This document shows, piece by piece, positions 24,993 through 32,672 of a stretch of DNA of 32,672 bases; positions within the stretch are counted from its first letter, which is position 1, and every line of letters starts with the position of its first letter. Under the pieces are notes generated by a model. It did no database searches, was not told the DNA's origin, and saw nothing but the letters and a program-made list of their open reading frames with translations. This DNA is from an uncultured Bacteroides sp. (GTDB lineage Bacteria > Bacteroidota > Bacteroidia > Bacteroidales > Bacteroidaceae), in NCBI GenBank assembly GCA_949289265.1, contig CASENE010000055.1, positions 1 through 32,672 on the forward strand. The letters run 5' to 3'. The translations under genes were made by a program, and so were the position numbers.

Positions 24993-25841
24993 ATGCAACT
25001 GATAAAAGACCAAGAATTCGGAGGCGAACGCCCCTTGTTTGCCTCGCACAACCTGCACCTGGACAACGTGACCATACTGGCCGGCGAATCGGCCATCAAA
25101 GAGTGCAGCAACATCGTGGCCACCAATTGCCGCTTCGAGGGCAACTACCCCTTCTGGCATGTACACGGCTTCACCATCGACCATTGCTACTTCGCCGTGG
25201 GCGGACGCTCGGCCCTGTGGTATTCAGACCACCTGGTGATGAAGGACACCGTCATCGACGCACCCAAGATGTTCCGCGAAATGAACGACATCGAGCTGGA
25301 GAACGTGCAAATGAACGACGCAGACGAAGTGTTCTGGCGTTGCGAAGGCATCAACGTCAAGAACCTGAAACTGCACGACGGCACCTACCCCTTCATGTTC
25401 AGCAACCACATCTACGTAGACGGCCTGGAGAGCGACAGCAAATACGTCTTCCAATACGTGAAGGACGTGGAAATCCACCACGCCAAGATCACCACCAAAG
25501 ACGCCTTCTGGGAAGTGGAGAACGTCACCATCTACGACTCCGAACTGAACGGCGAATACCTGGGCTGGCACTCGAAGAACCTGCGCCTGGTCAACTGCCA
25601 CATCTCCGGCGAACAACCCTTGTGTTACGCGCACGACCTCGTGCTGGAAAATTGCACCTTCGACCCCGCGTGCGACCGCGCCTTTGAATACAGCACCCTG
25701 CAGGCCGACATCCGTGGCTCCATCACCAACATCAAGAACCCCACGTCGGGACACATCGTGGCAGACAGCATCGGCTCCATCACGTTGGACGAGAATATCC
25801 TCCCGCCCGCCAACTGCCTCATCGAAGCAAGAAACAAATAA
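24993..25841 (+). CDS. DUF3737 family protein (predicted right-handed beta-helix)
   Basis: This is a 282-residue soluble protein without a signal peptide. It is built of repeated short beta-strand turns of about 20 residues, such as [40 protein letters not shown] and [20 protein letters not shown]. This fits the pectate-lyase-like beta-helix expected for DUF3737, a family of unknown function. Asp, Asn, His and aromatic residues recur at equivalent turn positions. The stop lies only 3 bases before the DUF418 start, so the two proteins are very likely co-translated. Binding or modification of a polysaccharide-like ligand is a guess from the fold alone. Confidence 0.9.
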   Translation: MQLIKDQEFGGERPLFASHNLHLDNVTILAGESAIKECSNIVATNCRFEGNYPFWHVHGFTIDHCYFAVGGRSALWYSDHLVMKDTVIDAPKMFREMNDIELENVQMNDADEVFWRCEGINVKNLKLHDGTYPFMFSNHIYVDGLESDSKYVFQYVKDVEIHHAKITTKDAFWEVENVTIYDSELNGEYLGWHSKNLRLVNCHISGEQPLCYAHDLVLENCTFDPACDRAFEYSTLQADIRGSITNIKNPTSGHIVADSIGSITLDENILPPANCLIEARNK

Positions 25842-25844
25842 AAG

Positions 25845-27080
25845 ATGAATCACGCCCCCATTCATTCCGCCCCCGTAAAGCCCTCCGAGCGATACATCAT
25901 CCTCGACGCTTTGCGGGGGTTCGCTTTGCTGGGCATCGCCCTGGCCAACTTCCCCGAGTTCTCCCTCTTCACCTTCCTGAAGCCGGAAGCGGCTGCCGCC
26001 CTGCCCTCGGCGGGGACAGACCGGGTGGCACGCTGGCTGCTCTACTTCCTGGTGGACGGCAAGTTCTATACCCTCTTCTCCCTCTTGTTCGGCATCGGCT
26101 TCTCCATCATCATCTCCAACGCCGCCCGCAAGGGAGCCGACGGTTTCCGCATCTTCTACCGCCGCATGGGACTGCTGACGCTCATCGGCTTCCTGCACCT
26201 GATGTTTATCTGGAGCGGCGACATCCTGATGCTCTACGCCCTGATGGGCATGCTGCTGCCGCTGTTTCTCCATGCGTCGGACAAGGCGGTGCTGCGTTGG
26301 GCCCTGGCACTGCTCGCCATACCGGTGGCCATCGACCTGGCTTGCGAGGCAAGCGGGATTTACCTCGCGCAACCCGTGGTCGAAGCGCAACAGGCCGCCT
26401 GCGCGCGCTATGGCATCACCGACGACAATTTTGCCTACTGGCTTCGCGACGCGCAAGACTACCGGGGCGTCTTCCAGTTTCTGCTGCAAGGCGCGCTGGT
26501 GCGGGTGCAGGAGTTTGTCGACGGCCACCGCTACTTCAAGGTGCTGGGCCTTTTCCTTTTGGGCTTCTACATAGGGAGGAAACGCCTCTACGCCAACCTG
26601 GAGCAACAACGCGTCCGGCTTGCCAGCCTATGCCGCCGCTGCCTCTTCGTCGGACTCCCCCTCTCCGCCGCCTATGCCTGGAGCAGCATGAACACCCATC
26701 CGCTGGGACTGACGGCCCACAGCCTGCTCTACCTGGTCAGCGTCTATCCCCTGGGCTTTGCCTATGCGGCGGGGCTCTGCCTGCTGTATCTGCGATGGAA
26801 AAGCCTGCGCCTGTGGCCACTGTTGGCTGCCCCCGGCCGCATGGCGCTGACCTGCTACATCGGCCAGTCGATCGTCGGCATGTTCCTCTTCTACGGCATC
26901 GGCCTGGGCTGGGGCGCGGACACGGGGCTGACCGCCACAGAAGGCATCGTGCTCTGCGTCTACGTCTGCCAGATGCTCTTCTGCCTGGCGTGGCTTCGCC
27001 TCTTTCGCTTCGGCCCGCTGGAGTGGATATGGCGCATGCTGACCTACGGACAATGGTTCCCGCTACGGAAAACGTCCTGA
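25845..27080 (+). CDS. DUF418 family integral membrane protein
   Basis: This is a 411-residue polytopic membrane protein with about eight to ten helices. The N-terminal signature [20 protein letters not shown], then [11 protein letters not shown], is typical of DUF418/acyltransferase-3-like membrane proteins. The family core [20 protein letters not shown] and [20 protein letters not shown], and the C-terminal DUF418 domain ([39 protein letters not shown]), are all present. Its substrate is unknown; some relatives are thought to be transporters or membrane acyltransferases. It is translationally linked to the DUF3737 gene. A CGTCCC-type repeat follows the stop. Confidence 0.92.
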   Translation: MNHAPIHSAPVKPSERYIILDALRGFALLGIALANFPEFSLFTFLKPEAAAALPSAGTDRVARWLLYFLVDGKFYTLFSLLFGIGFSIIISNAARKGADGFRIFYRRMGLLTLIGFLHLMFIWSGDILMLYALMGMLLPLFLHASDKAVLRWALALLAIPVAIDLACEASGIYLAQPVVEAQQAACARYGITDDNFAYWLRDAQDYRGVFQFLLQGALVRVQEFVDGHRYFKVLGLFLLGFYIGRKRLYANLEQQRVRLASLCRRCLFVGLPLSAAYAWSSMNTHPLGLTAHSLLYLVSVYPLGFAYAAGLCLLYLRWKSLRLWPLLAAPGRMALTCYIGQSIVGMFLFYGIGLGWGADTGLTATEGIVLCVYVCQMLFCLAWLRLFRFGPLEWIWRMLTYGQWFPLRKTS

Positions 27081-27110
27081 TTTTTCCTGCGGCAAAAAAC
27101 ATTTATCCGC

Positions 27111-27190
27111 TTCCTACCTCCTTCGTCCCCGGCTCGCCCCTCCTTCGTCCCTGGTTCGTCCCTTATGCAGACGAAGAAGAGGCGAAGGAA
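27111..27190. repeat. second copy of the CGTCCC-rich dispersed repeat
   Basis: TTCCTACCTCCTTCGTCCC (27111-27129) matches 487-505 at 18 of 19 bases, and further CGTCCC motifs follow. TTCGTC (27155-27160) pairs with GACGAA (27170-27175), and CCTTCG (27142-27147) with CGAAGG (27183-27188), so this copy is a more decayed palindrome. It fills part of the 269-base gap after the DUF418 stop and may terminate it. Confidence 0.65.
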
Positions 27191-27314
27191 GAGCCTAGGC
27201 TGTCCCTATTTTTTATCACCACAACCGGATGGATTCACTTTAGTCTCCAACCCTGCAATTCAGAAGAGTCAACAAAAAGATTTCGAGTGACAATTCTTAT
27301 TGGGCAAGAAGTGC

Positions 27315-27322
27315 TATCTTTG
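27315..27322 (+). promoter_or_regulatory. -7 box TATCTTTG of the DUF2130 gene
   Basis: TATCTTTG is a perfect -7 match 28 bases upstream of the ATG at 27350. A TTTC near 27281 is too far for a normal -33 element. Confidence 0.5.
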
Positions 27323-27349
27323 TGGCAGTCTTACCAAACATCCGTGCAT

Positions 27350-28711
27350 ATGAAAGAAATAAAATGCCCCCGATGCGGCAGCCTGTTTACAGTGGACGAA
27401 GCGGATTATGCCTCTATCGTTAGCCAAGTGAAGAATGCAGAGTTTGCGGCCGAAGTGGAACGCCGCTTGGCAGAGCTGCACAAACAGCAGTTGGCGGAAC
27501 AGAAAGCAGCCCTGGCACAAACCGAAAGCCGCTATCAGACAGCCTTGAACCAGAAGGCGCTGGAACTGGCCCGGAAGGAGAGCGAAATGCAGCAAACCAT
27601 GCTTCAGAAGGATGCGCAACTGACCCGGATGCAGCAAGAGCTGGACTCGGCAGAGCAAAAAAGCCGTTCGGCACTGAGCATCGCACTGGCTGAGAAAGAC
27701 AAACAGATTGCCCAACTGCAAGCGGCCATCGACCAGAATGCCAACACACTGCGCATCGCCGTGATGCAGGAGCAGCAGAAGGCATTGGGCGTCCTGCAAA
27801 AGAAAGACAGCGAGATTGCCCAACTGAAGGCCAACGCCCAGCTGGACCAACAGGCTGCCACCATCAAAGAGAACTCCATCAAGGCGGAGTACGAAAACAA
27901 GCTGAAGGTGGCTCAGGAACAGATAGACTACTACAAGGACCTGAAACTGCGCATGTCCACCAAGATGATAGGCGAAACGCTGGAGGCGCACTGCTCCACG
28001 CAGTTCAACCAGATGCTGCGCCCCATGATGCCCGGAGCCTATTTCGAGAAAGACAACGACGCCGCAGACGGAACAAAGGGAGACTTCATCTTCCGCGACT
28101 TCGGCCCCGACGGCACGGAATACATCTCCATCATGTTCGAGATGAAGAACGAGGCGGACGAAACAGCCACGAAACACAAGAACGAGGACTTCTTCAAGAA
28201 GCTGGACAGCGACCGGCGGAAGAAGGGCTGCGAGTTTGCCGTGCTCGTCTCGCTACTGGAGCCGGACAACGAGTTGTATAACGGAGGCATTGTGGACGTG
28301 TCTTACCGCTATGACAAGATGTATGTCATCCGCCCCCAATTCTTCCTCCCCCTCATCACTCTGCTGACACAGACCTCGAAGAAGAGCTTGGAATACAAGC
28401 AAGAACTGGCCATTGCCCGCAGCCAGTCCGTAGATGTGACCAACTTCGAGAACCAGCTGATGGACTTCCGCGAGAAGTTCGGCCGCAACTACCGCCTGGC
28501 CAGCGAACGCTTTAAGACTGCCATCGACGAGATAGACAAGTCCATCCAGCACCTGCAGAAAATCAAAGACGCGCTCATCGGCAGCGAGAACAACCTCCGC
28601 CTGGCCAACGACAAGGCCGAGGCACTCACCATCAAGAAGTTGACGCGCAACAACCCCACCATGAAAGCCAAGTTCGAGGAGGCCCGGGCGGCTCAGGCGC
28701 GGGAAGAATAG
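27350..28711 (+). CDS. DUF2130 family coiled-coil protein with PD-(D/E)XK nuclease-like core
   Basis: This is a 453-residue soluble protein. The start at 27350 ([20 protein letters not shown]) gives a half zinc-ribbon (CPRCG); the reading frame is open far upstream but only as a shadow of the DUF418 gene. Residues of about 30-220 are a long coiled coil rich in Gln, Lys, Glu and Ala. Residues of about 225-360 are the DUF2130 core, with GDFIF (D245), then [10 protein letters not shown] (E264, K266). The D-x19-E-x-K layout resembles the PD-(D/E)XK nuclease fold to which the family is assigned. A C-terminal helical part follows ([20 protein letters not shown]). The function is unknown; DNA binding or cleavage is plausible. 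It has its own promoter and terminator. Confidence 0.9.
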   Translation: MKEIKCPRCGSLFTVDEADYASIVSQVKNAEFAAEVERRLAELHKQQLAEQKAALAQTESRYQTALNQKALELARKESEMQQTMLQKDAQLTRMQQELDSAEQKSRSALSIALAEKDKQIAQLQAAIDQNANTLRIAVMQEQQKALGVLQKKDSEIAQLKANAQLDQQAATIKENSIKAEYENKLKVAQEQIDYYKDLKLRMSTKMIGETLEAHCSTQFNQMLRPMMPGAYFEKDNDAADGTKGDFIFRDFGPDGTEYISIMFEMKNEADETATKHKNEDFFKKLDSDRRKKGCEFAVLVSLLEPDNELYNGGIVDVSYRYDKMYVIRPQFFLPLITLLTQTSKKSLEYKQELAIARSQSVDVTNFENQLMDFREKFGRNYRLASERFKTAIDEIDKSIQHLQKIKDALIGSENNLRLANDKAEALTIKKLTRNNPTMKAKFEEARAAQAREE

Positions 28712-28753
28712 ATGTTACCGTCGGCATACATACTTGTATGACAAGATTCTGAT

Positions 28754-28802
28754 CATAAGCAAGGCTGTCCCGTTTTCGCTATACCGGGACAGCCTTCTTA
28801 TG
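28754..28802 (+). terminator. terminator hairpin after the DUF2130 gene
   Basis: AAGGCTGTCCCG (28761-28772) pairs perfectly with CGGGACAGCCTT (28785-28796). The stem extends through CATAAG/CTTATG with one bulged base (28754-28802). The loop has 12 bases. The 3' flank is only weakly T-rich. Confidence 0.8.
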
Positions 28803-28875
28803 TCATAATTCTATCAGATATGTCTGCAAGATTGCGCGATAAGAAAAGGAGTTGCATACCTATTCTATAAGATTG

Positions 28876-29373
28876 TCATTGGATGTCAGTACGATGAACT
28901 GCTGAGAATCCTTTTATATTCCATGAGATACAGTTTAGTCCTCCTCCATAACAGATTATGTTTGAGATATCAACAGGTTCAATGCGACCTTGATAGTCTG
29001 GGAATGCCGCCTCGATTTGCAACAAGGCCTGCTCGTCTTCCTTGATATTGAACACAGGTGCTATGATAACATTCTTTGTCTGAAGAAAATTGATGTATGC
29101 CCAAGAATATTCCCTGTTCCGCGGGCGGGTGGAGTATCGCATTACTATAACATCAAAGTTCCGCTCCAACTCTTTGAGGAATTTGCTTGCAAAGTAACGG
29201 GACATTTCATAAGCAGTCAGTAATACCGTATTTCCGTCAACCCAACGGACAATGCCGTCTGCATGACCGTATATTTCTGATTTATCCCATGGCAGAAAGA
29301 CAATACTACATTCAAACAACTGTTCAAGCATGGCTATAACCTTGGTGCGTGAGAAATTTTGATTTTCACTAAA
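28876..29373 (-). pseudogene. 5'-truncated agmatine deiminase (peptidyl-arginine deiminase family) gene
   Basis: The frame encodes the C-terminal part of an agmatine deiminase-family enzyme. It has FLPWDKSEIYGHADGIVRWV with the catalytic His/Asp pair, FLQTKNVIIAPVF, and ICYGGGLNCISWNIKG with the catalytic cysteine. Full members have about 340-380 residues; only about 165 remain. The homology-like reading continues upstream of the first ATG (29331) as FSENQNFSRTKVIA and stops at a TAG (29374-29376), where an intact gene would continue. The N-terminal half is therefore missing and the protein cannot be functional in the usual way. The break lies within 37 bases of the DUF1016 nuclease stop, so insertion or deletion of the neighbouring islet probably destroyed the gene. 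Confidence 0.75.
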
Positions 29374-29410
29374 CTATAAGTATTGGTATTTAGGCCTTTT
29401 ATTTCTACCT

Positions 29411-30562
29411 TTACTCATTATTCAATTTCCGTTCATTCAACTGCATTTCCAATTGTTTTATTTTCTGTTGTAACTGTTCAACACTCGGCAGTTCACGTTC
29501 AATGTTTGCTATCTGTACATTGTCATAAGTTGCAACGCCTATTGGTGTAGACAATCCTTTGAAACTGTAACGCACTTCTGTTTGCTTCATGTCACTGCAT
29601 ATCAGAAGTCCAATTGTAGGGTTGTCACCCTCATTGCGCAATATATCGTTTACAGCATTAACATAAAAATTTAATTTCCCTGCAAATTCAAGTTCAAACC
29701 TGACGGCTTTTAATTCAACGACAATATAACAATGCAAGCGAACATGATAGAACAGCATATCTATTCTTCTGCTAATGCCGTCCACAATGATTTCTTTTTG
29801 CCTACCGATAAACGCAAAACCATTTCCGAGTTCCATTAGGAAACGGGAAATATGCCTTTCCAAGGCTATTTCAAGATTAAGTTCTGTATAATCTGCCGGA
29901 AGTTCCACGAAACCAAAGTCGTAATTTTCTTTTGTTATTTCCTGCACAAGTTCCGCCTGTTTCCCAGATAACTGTTCTTTGAAGTTGCTTATCGCACCGC
30001 CTTGCTTATCATACAATCGCGCTTTCAAGTAACGTTGCAGCACTGGACGTTTCCATCCTTCTTGAATTGTTTGTTTAATATAGAAGATTGCTTCTGGCAG
30101 TGTACTCGTCAGCCTGATAACATCTAAATGGTGTCCCCATGGAACGAGTCCAAATATATTAGGGAAAGGTATGATGTCGCATTTCTCTATTTGTATATCA
30201 GCATTATACAATTCTTGTACGTAGCGTACAAGTTTTTCGTTGCGGATATTATTCGCATAGAAAGAATACCATCGCTTCATTGCCCATAAGTTATCAGCGC
30301 TGAGTCCTTTGCTATTGGGAAATTCAGCCTGCAAATCAAGACTGACTTGTTCAACGACACCAGCTCCCCAGCGTTCTTCGGCCTTACGAGTTACAAGCTC
30401 TCCACCTGTATTCCAATACCATTTCAATTTCTCAAGGTTAGTCTTTAATATGGCATTTGCTTGTGCTGTACGATAGGATTGCTTCAAATCTTCAACCCAC
30501 AAAGAGTATTCTGCATCACAAGTCACATCATGACTATTCACTATCATTGATTTTTTCCCCAT
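29411..30562 (-). CDS. DUF1016/YhcG family PD-(D/E)XK nuclease-like protein
   Basis: This is a 383-residue soluble protein. An N-terminal winged-helix-like DUF1016_N domain occupies about residues 15-185 (GLSADNLWAMKRWYSFYANN, VPWGHHLDVIRLTSTLPEAI, FYIKQTIQEGWKRPVLQRYL). The C-terminal nuclease domain occupies about 215-350, with GNGFAFIGRQKEIIV, RRIDMLFYHV (D268), YIVVELKAVRFE (E283, K285) and FAGKLNFYVNAVND. The D...E-x-K triad is intact. A coiled-coil tail (VEQLQQKIKQLEMQLNERKL) follows. The family occurs in mobile elements and near restriction systems, but its biological role is not settled. The gene is visibly more AT-rich than the core genes and sits in an islet between two damaged genes, which points to horizontal transfer. 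Confidence 0.92.
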   Translation of the reverse strand: MGKKSMIVNSHDVTCDAEYSLWVEDLKQSYRTAQANAILKTNLEKLKWYWNTGGELVTRKAEERWGAGVVEQVSLDLQAEFPNSKGLSADNLWAMKRWYSFYANNIRNEKLVRYVQELYNADIQIEKCDIIPFPNIFGLVPWGHHLDVIRLTSTLPEAIFYIKQTIQEGWKRPVLQRYLKARLYDKQGGAISNFKEQLSGKQAELVQEITKENYDFGFVELPADYTELNLEIALERHISRFLMELGNGFAFIGRQKEIIVDGISRRIDMLFYHVRLHCYIVVELKAVRFELEFAGKLNFYVNAVNDILRNEGDNPTIGLLICSDMKQTEVRYSFKGLSTPIGVATYDNVQIANIERELPSVEQLQQKIKQLEMQLNERKLNNE

Positions 30563-30609
30563 TTGTGCAGTTTTAAGAAAATAATATGGCTACACCGCCA
30601 TTTAGTGTA

Positions 30610-30617
30610 CAAAAGTA
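30610..30617 (-). promoter_or_regulatory. -7 box TACTTTTG for the DUF1016 gene
   Basis: The complement of 30610-30617 reads TACTTTTG, a perfect -7 match 48 bases before the ATG at 30560-30562. No -33 match is seen. It falls inside a short frame (30544-30741), which is further reason not to call that frame a gene. Confidence 0.45.
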
Positions 30618-30741
30618 ATTCAAATTCTTGAATAATCATGTTATTTGCTTTACTACTTAATCCCAGCATATTAAAAATCCGAGAAACAAATTTTTGTTTA
30701 TTACTATTTTGATTGGAATTATCATAAGTATAATACTTCAA

Positions 30742-31098
30742 TTTATTATAAAATAATGCGCTTATTGCATGTTAGATGATATGCTTTGCAAGCAAATTAT
30801 CTACATGATTAAAATACGACTAAGATTTTTATTTACATCTTAGTTCTTAAATATATGCCCATAGAATTACTGTAAGGTAGCGTATGATTGTATGTCCCAA
30901 ACCTACTAATGGCGTTTCCATAGTGCTGACCCTTGCAGCACTTGCCGTTCAAGTACTGCTTTCAAAGAAACATAGACACAGATAGTTCTCATAGATAGAT
31001 TGCTGTCAAGTCTGTTTCACCAAAGTGAACGAGTTCACAAAAGAGAATGTGTATAAACCGACACATTCTCTTTTGTTTGATATTAGGATTTTAATTAT
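30742..31098. other. AT-rich gap without a gene; holds two hairpins and a 14-bp palindrome-like site
   Basis: I see no credible coding region here. GCAGCACTTG (30935-30944) pairs with CAAGTACTGC (30950-30959) apart from one mismatch. GTGAACGAGTTCAC (31025-31038) is a 6+6 dyad with a two-base centre, like an operator. The terminator at 31037-31076 is listed separately. The AT-rich stretch 30742-30850 may be the edge of the transferred islet. Confidence 0.5.
31037..31076 (-). terminator. terminator hairpin downstream of the zinc-ribbon remnant
   Basis: ACAAAAGAGAATGTGT (31037-31052) and its perfect 16-bp complement (31061-31076) enclose an 8-base loop. The stem ends in A/T runs on both sides and could function in either direction. 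It is 23 bases past the minus-strand frame that ends at 31099. Confidence 0.75.
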
Positions 31099-31398
31099 TC
31101 ATTTCACACTCATGTTATTTTCATCAGATACTGATACTGCTCCTTTATCGCCCGATACATGGAATGTGCAAATGATTCTTCCTTGTATATCTTTGCTGAT
31201 GCCATAAGTCAGTACCGCCTTTTTAACGGTCAAGTAGCCCTTGGTTGATGAAATCCGTCTTGCCAACGCCTGCCGTATGGCCTCCTTCTCTTTCGCGATT
31301 TGTCTTTTCTTATATGCTCTTTGGGAACAAGCAGAGCTACAATACTTTGATGTGAGCATCGGGGGAGTGAAGATTTTCCCACATTCCCCACACCCCCT
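31099..31398 (-). pseudogene. remnant of a zinc-ribbon/helix-turn-helix DNA-binding (excisionase-like) gene
   Basis: The frame from a TAA at 31399-31401 reads RGCGECGKIFTPPMLTSKYC, then SSACSQRAYKKRQ. This is a C-x2-C...C-x3-C zinc ribbon followed by a basic helix. YLTVKKAVLTYGIS, the start of a MerR/excisionase-type helix-turn-helix, follows. I associate this combination with small DNA-binding proteins of Bacteroides mobile elements. No start codon precedes the first cysteine pair, because the first ATG (31357-31359) lies inside the ribbon. After YGIS the expected recognition helix is replaced by unrelated sequence. The gene therefore looks broken at both ends. Two direct-repeat arrays lie just upstream and a terminator follows. 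Confidence 0.6.
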
Positions 31399-31417
31399 TT
31401 AGTAATCCGCTCAAAAC

Positions 31418-31486
31418 GAAGATATACTGCATGAGCGGTTGAAGATATACTTCATCCATCTACGAAGATATACTTCCTTGGCAAAG
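31418..31486. repeat. three 23-bp direct repeats beginning GAAGATATACT
   Basis: GAAGATATACT occurs at 31418, 31441 and 31464, exactly 23 bases apart. The last two copies extend to the dyad GAAG-ATATA-CTTC. The remaining 10-12 bases of each unit differ. The array begins 17 bases upstream of the zinc-ribbon remnant frame on its 5' side. Confidence 0.8.
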
Positions 31487-31573
31487 TCAGTACTACTGCG
31501 TTTTTATGCGAACGGATGGTCAAATGACGGACATTCACATTTTGTTCTTACTATTGCAGTTTATCGCTTGCAA

Positions 31574-31640
31574 AAGCCTACTTTAGAAGCGTCAAAGCCT
31601 ACTTCAGGAATGTCAAAGCCCACTTCTCGAGGCGTGTCAA
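31574..31640. repeat. three 21-bp direct repeats beginning AAAGCCTACTT
   Basis: AAAGCC[T/C]ACTT occurs at 31574, 31595 and 31616, exactly 21 bases apart, and each of the last two is preceded by GTC. A fourth GTCAAAA (about 31637) follows at a longer step. The array ends about 20 bases from the MFS stop codon. With the 23-bp array, it accounts for most of the 31399-31660 gap. Confidence 0.75.
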
Positions 31641-31660
31641 AACGAAAAGACATTCCACCC

Positions 31661-32672
31661 TTATGCCGCTTTCGGTTGGAAGCAATTAACAAGCAGGGAA
31701 GCCGCAGTAAAGGCTATTCCTACGCCTACCACGCCTGCCCATCCGCCATGTTGCCAAAACAGACCGGAGACAAATGTGCCGGCAGAACCGCCCAAGAAGT
31801 AAATGGTCATATAAACGGTATTGACCCGATTGATGGCAGAGGCATCGAGGGCGACCACGCTGGTCTGGTTGGACAGATGGATGCTTTGCATGCCGGCATC
31901 AATCAACAGGATGGCGATTATCATCCACAGGTAGCTGTCATTTCCCCAAAATGCCAACAGCCACGCAGCCAAGATGACGCATCCTCCGACAAGGGAGAAG
32001 AATCTTGCGCCGTACTTCTGGATATAGCCGCTGATGAACACCACCGTGGATGCGCCTGCCAATCCGCACAATCCGAGCGCCCCGATAATGTCGTCGCTCG
32101 CAAAGAAAGGCTCCTGCTTCATCCGGAATGCCAGGCAACTCCACAAGGCGAAGAACGAGCCATAGGCCAATGCCGCCCTCAACGAAGCGATACGCAAGTA
32201 CGGATATTTGGAGAACAGGCGCAGCAAGGACTTCATCAGCCCTGCATAACGTTCCTGAGAACGAACAGACAGCACGGGCAGCATCTTGTGAATCATCAGG
32301 AAGCACCCGAGCATAAACACGCAAGCCACGAAATAGACGGAACGCCATCCCCATACATCCGCCAGAAAGCCACTGAACACTCGTGAGCCAAGGATGCCTA
32401 TGAGCAGGCAGGACTGTATGATGCCCACGTTGCGCACCTTGTGTGCAGGGGCTGAATGGTAAGACACCAACGGGATGAAGAACTGCGGCATGACCGAAGA
32501 GGCTCCGGCAAGCAACGACGCGCCCCACACCCAATAGATGCTTGGAGCAAGGGCTATGGCAAGCAAGGCGCATGTTGAAACAATATAATTGGTCAGTATC
32601 AGCCTCTTCCGCGAGACCAAATCGCCCAACGGAATGACAAACACAAGCCCGGCCACATAGCCTATCTGGGTC
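31661..32672 (-). CDS. MFS transporter (YnfM-like drug-efflux type), 5' end outside window
   Basis: The frame is open from the window edge to TAA 31661-31663 and gives the last 337 residues of a 12-helix major-facilitator protein, lacking about the first helix. It begins TQIGYVAGLVFVIPLGDLVS, then RKRL: helix 2 and the loop 2-3 MFS signature (G-x3-D-x-x-x-R-[KR]). Later helices include GASLLAGASSVMPQFFIPLV, YVAACVF-like segments and a 12th helix GVVGVGIAFTAASLLVNCF. A cytoplasmic loop follows helix 6 (SVRSQERYAGLMKSLLRLFS). Such proteins export drugs, dyes or metabolites with proton exchange; the substrate cannot be told. The apparent start at 32656 (GTG) is internal, so the gene is partial only because of the window edge. 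Confidence 0.92.
   Translation of the reverse strand, partial: TQIGYVAGLVFVIPLGDLVSRKRLILTNYIVSTCALLAIALAPSIYWVWGASLLAGASSVMPQFFIPLVSYHSAPAHKVRNVGIIQSCLLIGILGSRVFSGFLADVWGWRSVYFVACVFMLGCFLMIHKMLPVLSVRSQERYAGLMKSLLRLFSKYPYLRIASLRAALAYGSFFALWSCLAFRMKQEPFFASDDIIGALGLCGLAGASTVVFISGYIQKYGARFFSLVGGCVILAAWLLAFWGNDSYLWMIIAILLIDAGMQSIHLSNQTSVVALDASAINRVNTVYMTIYFLGGSAGTFVSGLFWQHGGWAGVVGVGIAFTAASLLVNCFQPKAA

Noticed and set aside
25224-26609. 461-codon minus-strand frame spanning DUF3737 and DUF418
   Set aside because: It crosses two well-supported, tightly linked plus-strand genes and has no family features.
26297-27349. Upstream extension of the DUF2130 frame through the DUF418 gene
   Set aside because: The extension is an out-of-frame reading of DUF418 plus a repeat. 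The -7 box at 27315-27322 and the CPRCG start at 27350 mark the true beginning.
30544-30741. 65-codon minus-strand frame upstream of the DUF1016 gene
   Set aside because: It overlaps the DUF1016 start and contains the likely -7 box of that gene. Its composition is that of AT-rich random sequence.
31025-31207. 60-codon plus-strand frame
   Set aside because: It begins inside a dyad, runs through a perfect 16-bp terminator hairpin and is antisense to the zinc-ribbon remnant.
31439-32386. 315-codon plus-strand frame with a Lys-Pro-Thr-Ser repeat
   Set aside because: Most of it is antisense to the MFS gene. The repeat segment is explained by the 21-bp DNA repeats, and the start would be a TTG inside the 23-bp array. 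I keep the DNA repeats as the real signal, with some doubt.

Overview
This window is Bacteroidales chromosome, most like Bacteroides/Phocaeicola. The reasons are the extended 308-residue NusB, DUF5606 and DUF3276 proteins, two TonB-dependent receptors (one Oar-like), and several promoters with the Bacteroides -7 consensus TAnnTTTG. These identifications come from reading motifs; no database search was possible.

Layout. (1) 1-436: ends of two unrecognised genes. (2) 602-5297, minus strand: an FAD-dependent oxidoreductase, a LuxR-type regulator with a degenerate receiver, and a TonB-dependent receptor, read in that order. (3) 5572-5878: a 22-bp repeat array and a promoter ahead of a CyuA-type L-cysteine desulfidase (5899-7185). 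(4) 7339-11385, minus strand: a conserved housekeeping run, nusB-yajC-ybbR-like-coaE, followed by DUF5606 and a SlyD-like isomerase. (5) 11561-15040, plus strand: a DUF3276 nucleic-acid-binding protein, ribosomal protein L25, peptidyl-tRNA hydrolase, an S4-domain RNA-binding protein and a Gfo/Idh/MocA oxidoreductase. (6) 15197-22374: an unrecognised exported protein, a long 22-23-bp phased array, an Oar-like TonB receptor, and an exported beta-propeller/phosphoesterase fusion. (7) 22506-28711: a Kef-type antiporter (minus), then DUF3737, DUF418 and a DUF2130 coiled-coil/nuclease-like protein (plus). (8) 28876-31660: a visibly AT-richer accessory islet with a truncated agmatine deiminase, a complete DUF1016/YhcG nuclease, a broken zinc-ribbon DNA-binding gene and two short direct-repeat arrays. 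(9) 31661-32672: an MFS transporter cut by the window end.

How the genes may work together. The housekeeping genes serve translation, RNA synthesis, Sec export and CoA synthesis. The outer-membrane receptors imply two uptake loci: one linked to a regulator and a flavoprotein, the other to an exported phosphoesterase and so perhaps to phosphate-ester scavenging (inference). The least explained signals are non-coding. Two degenerate arrays are phased at about 22 bp, near two helical turns. They lie in the intergenic regions before the desulfidase and the Oar-like receptor. Two more arrays with 23-bp and 21-bp periods lie in the mobile remnant near the right edge. I found no tRNA, rRNA, CRISPR array or complete insertion sequence.
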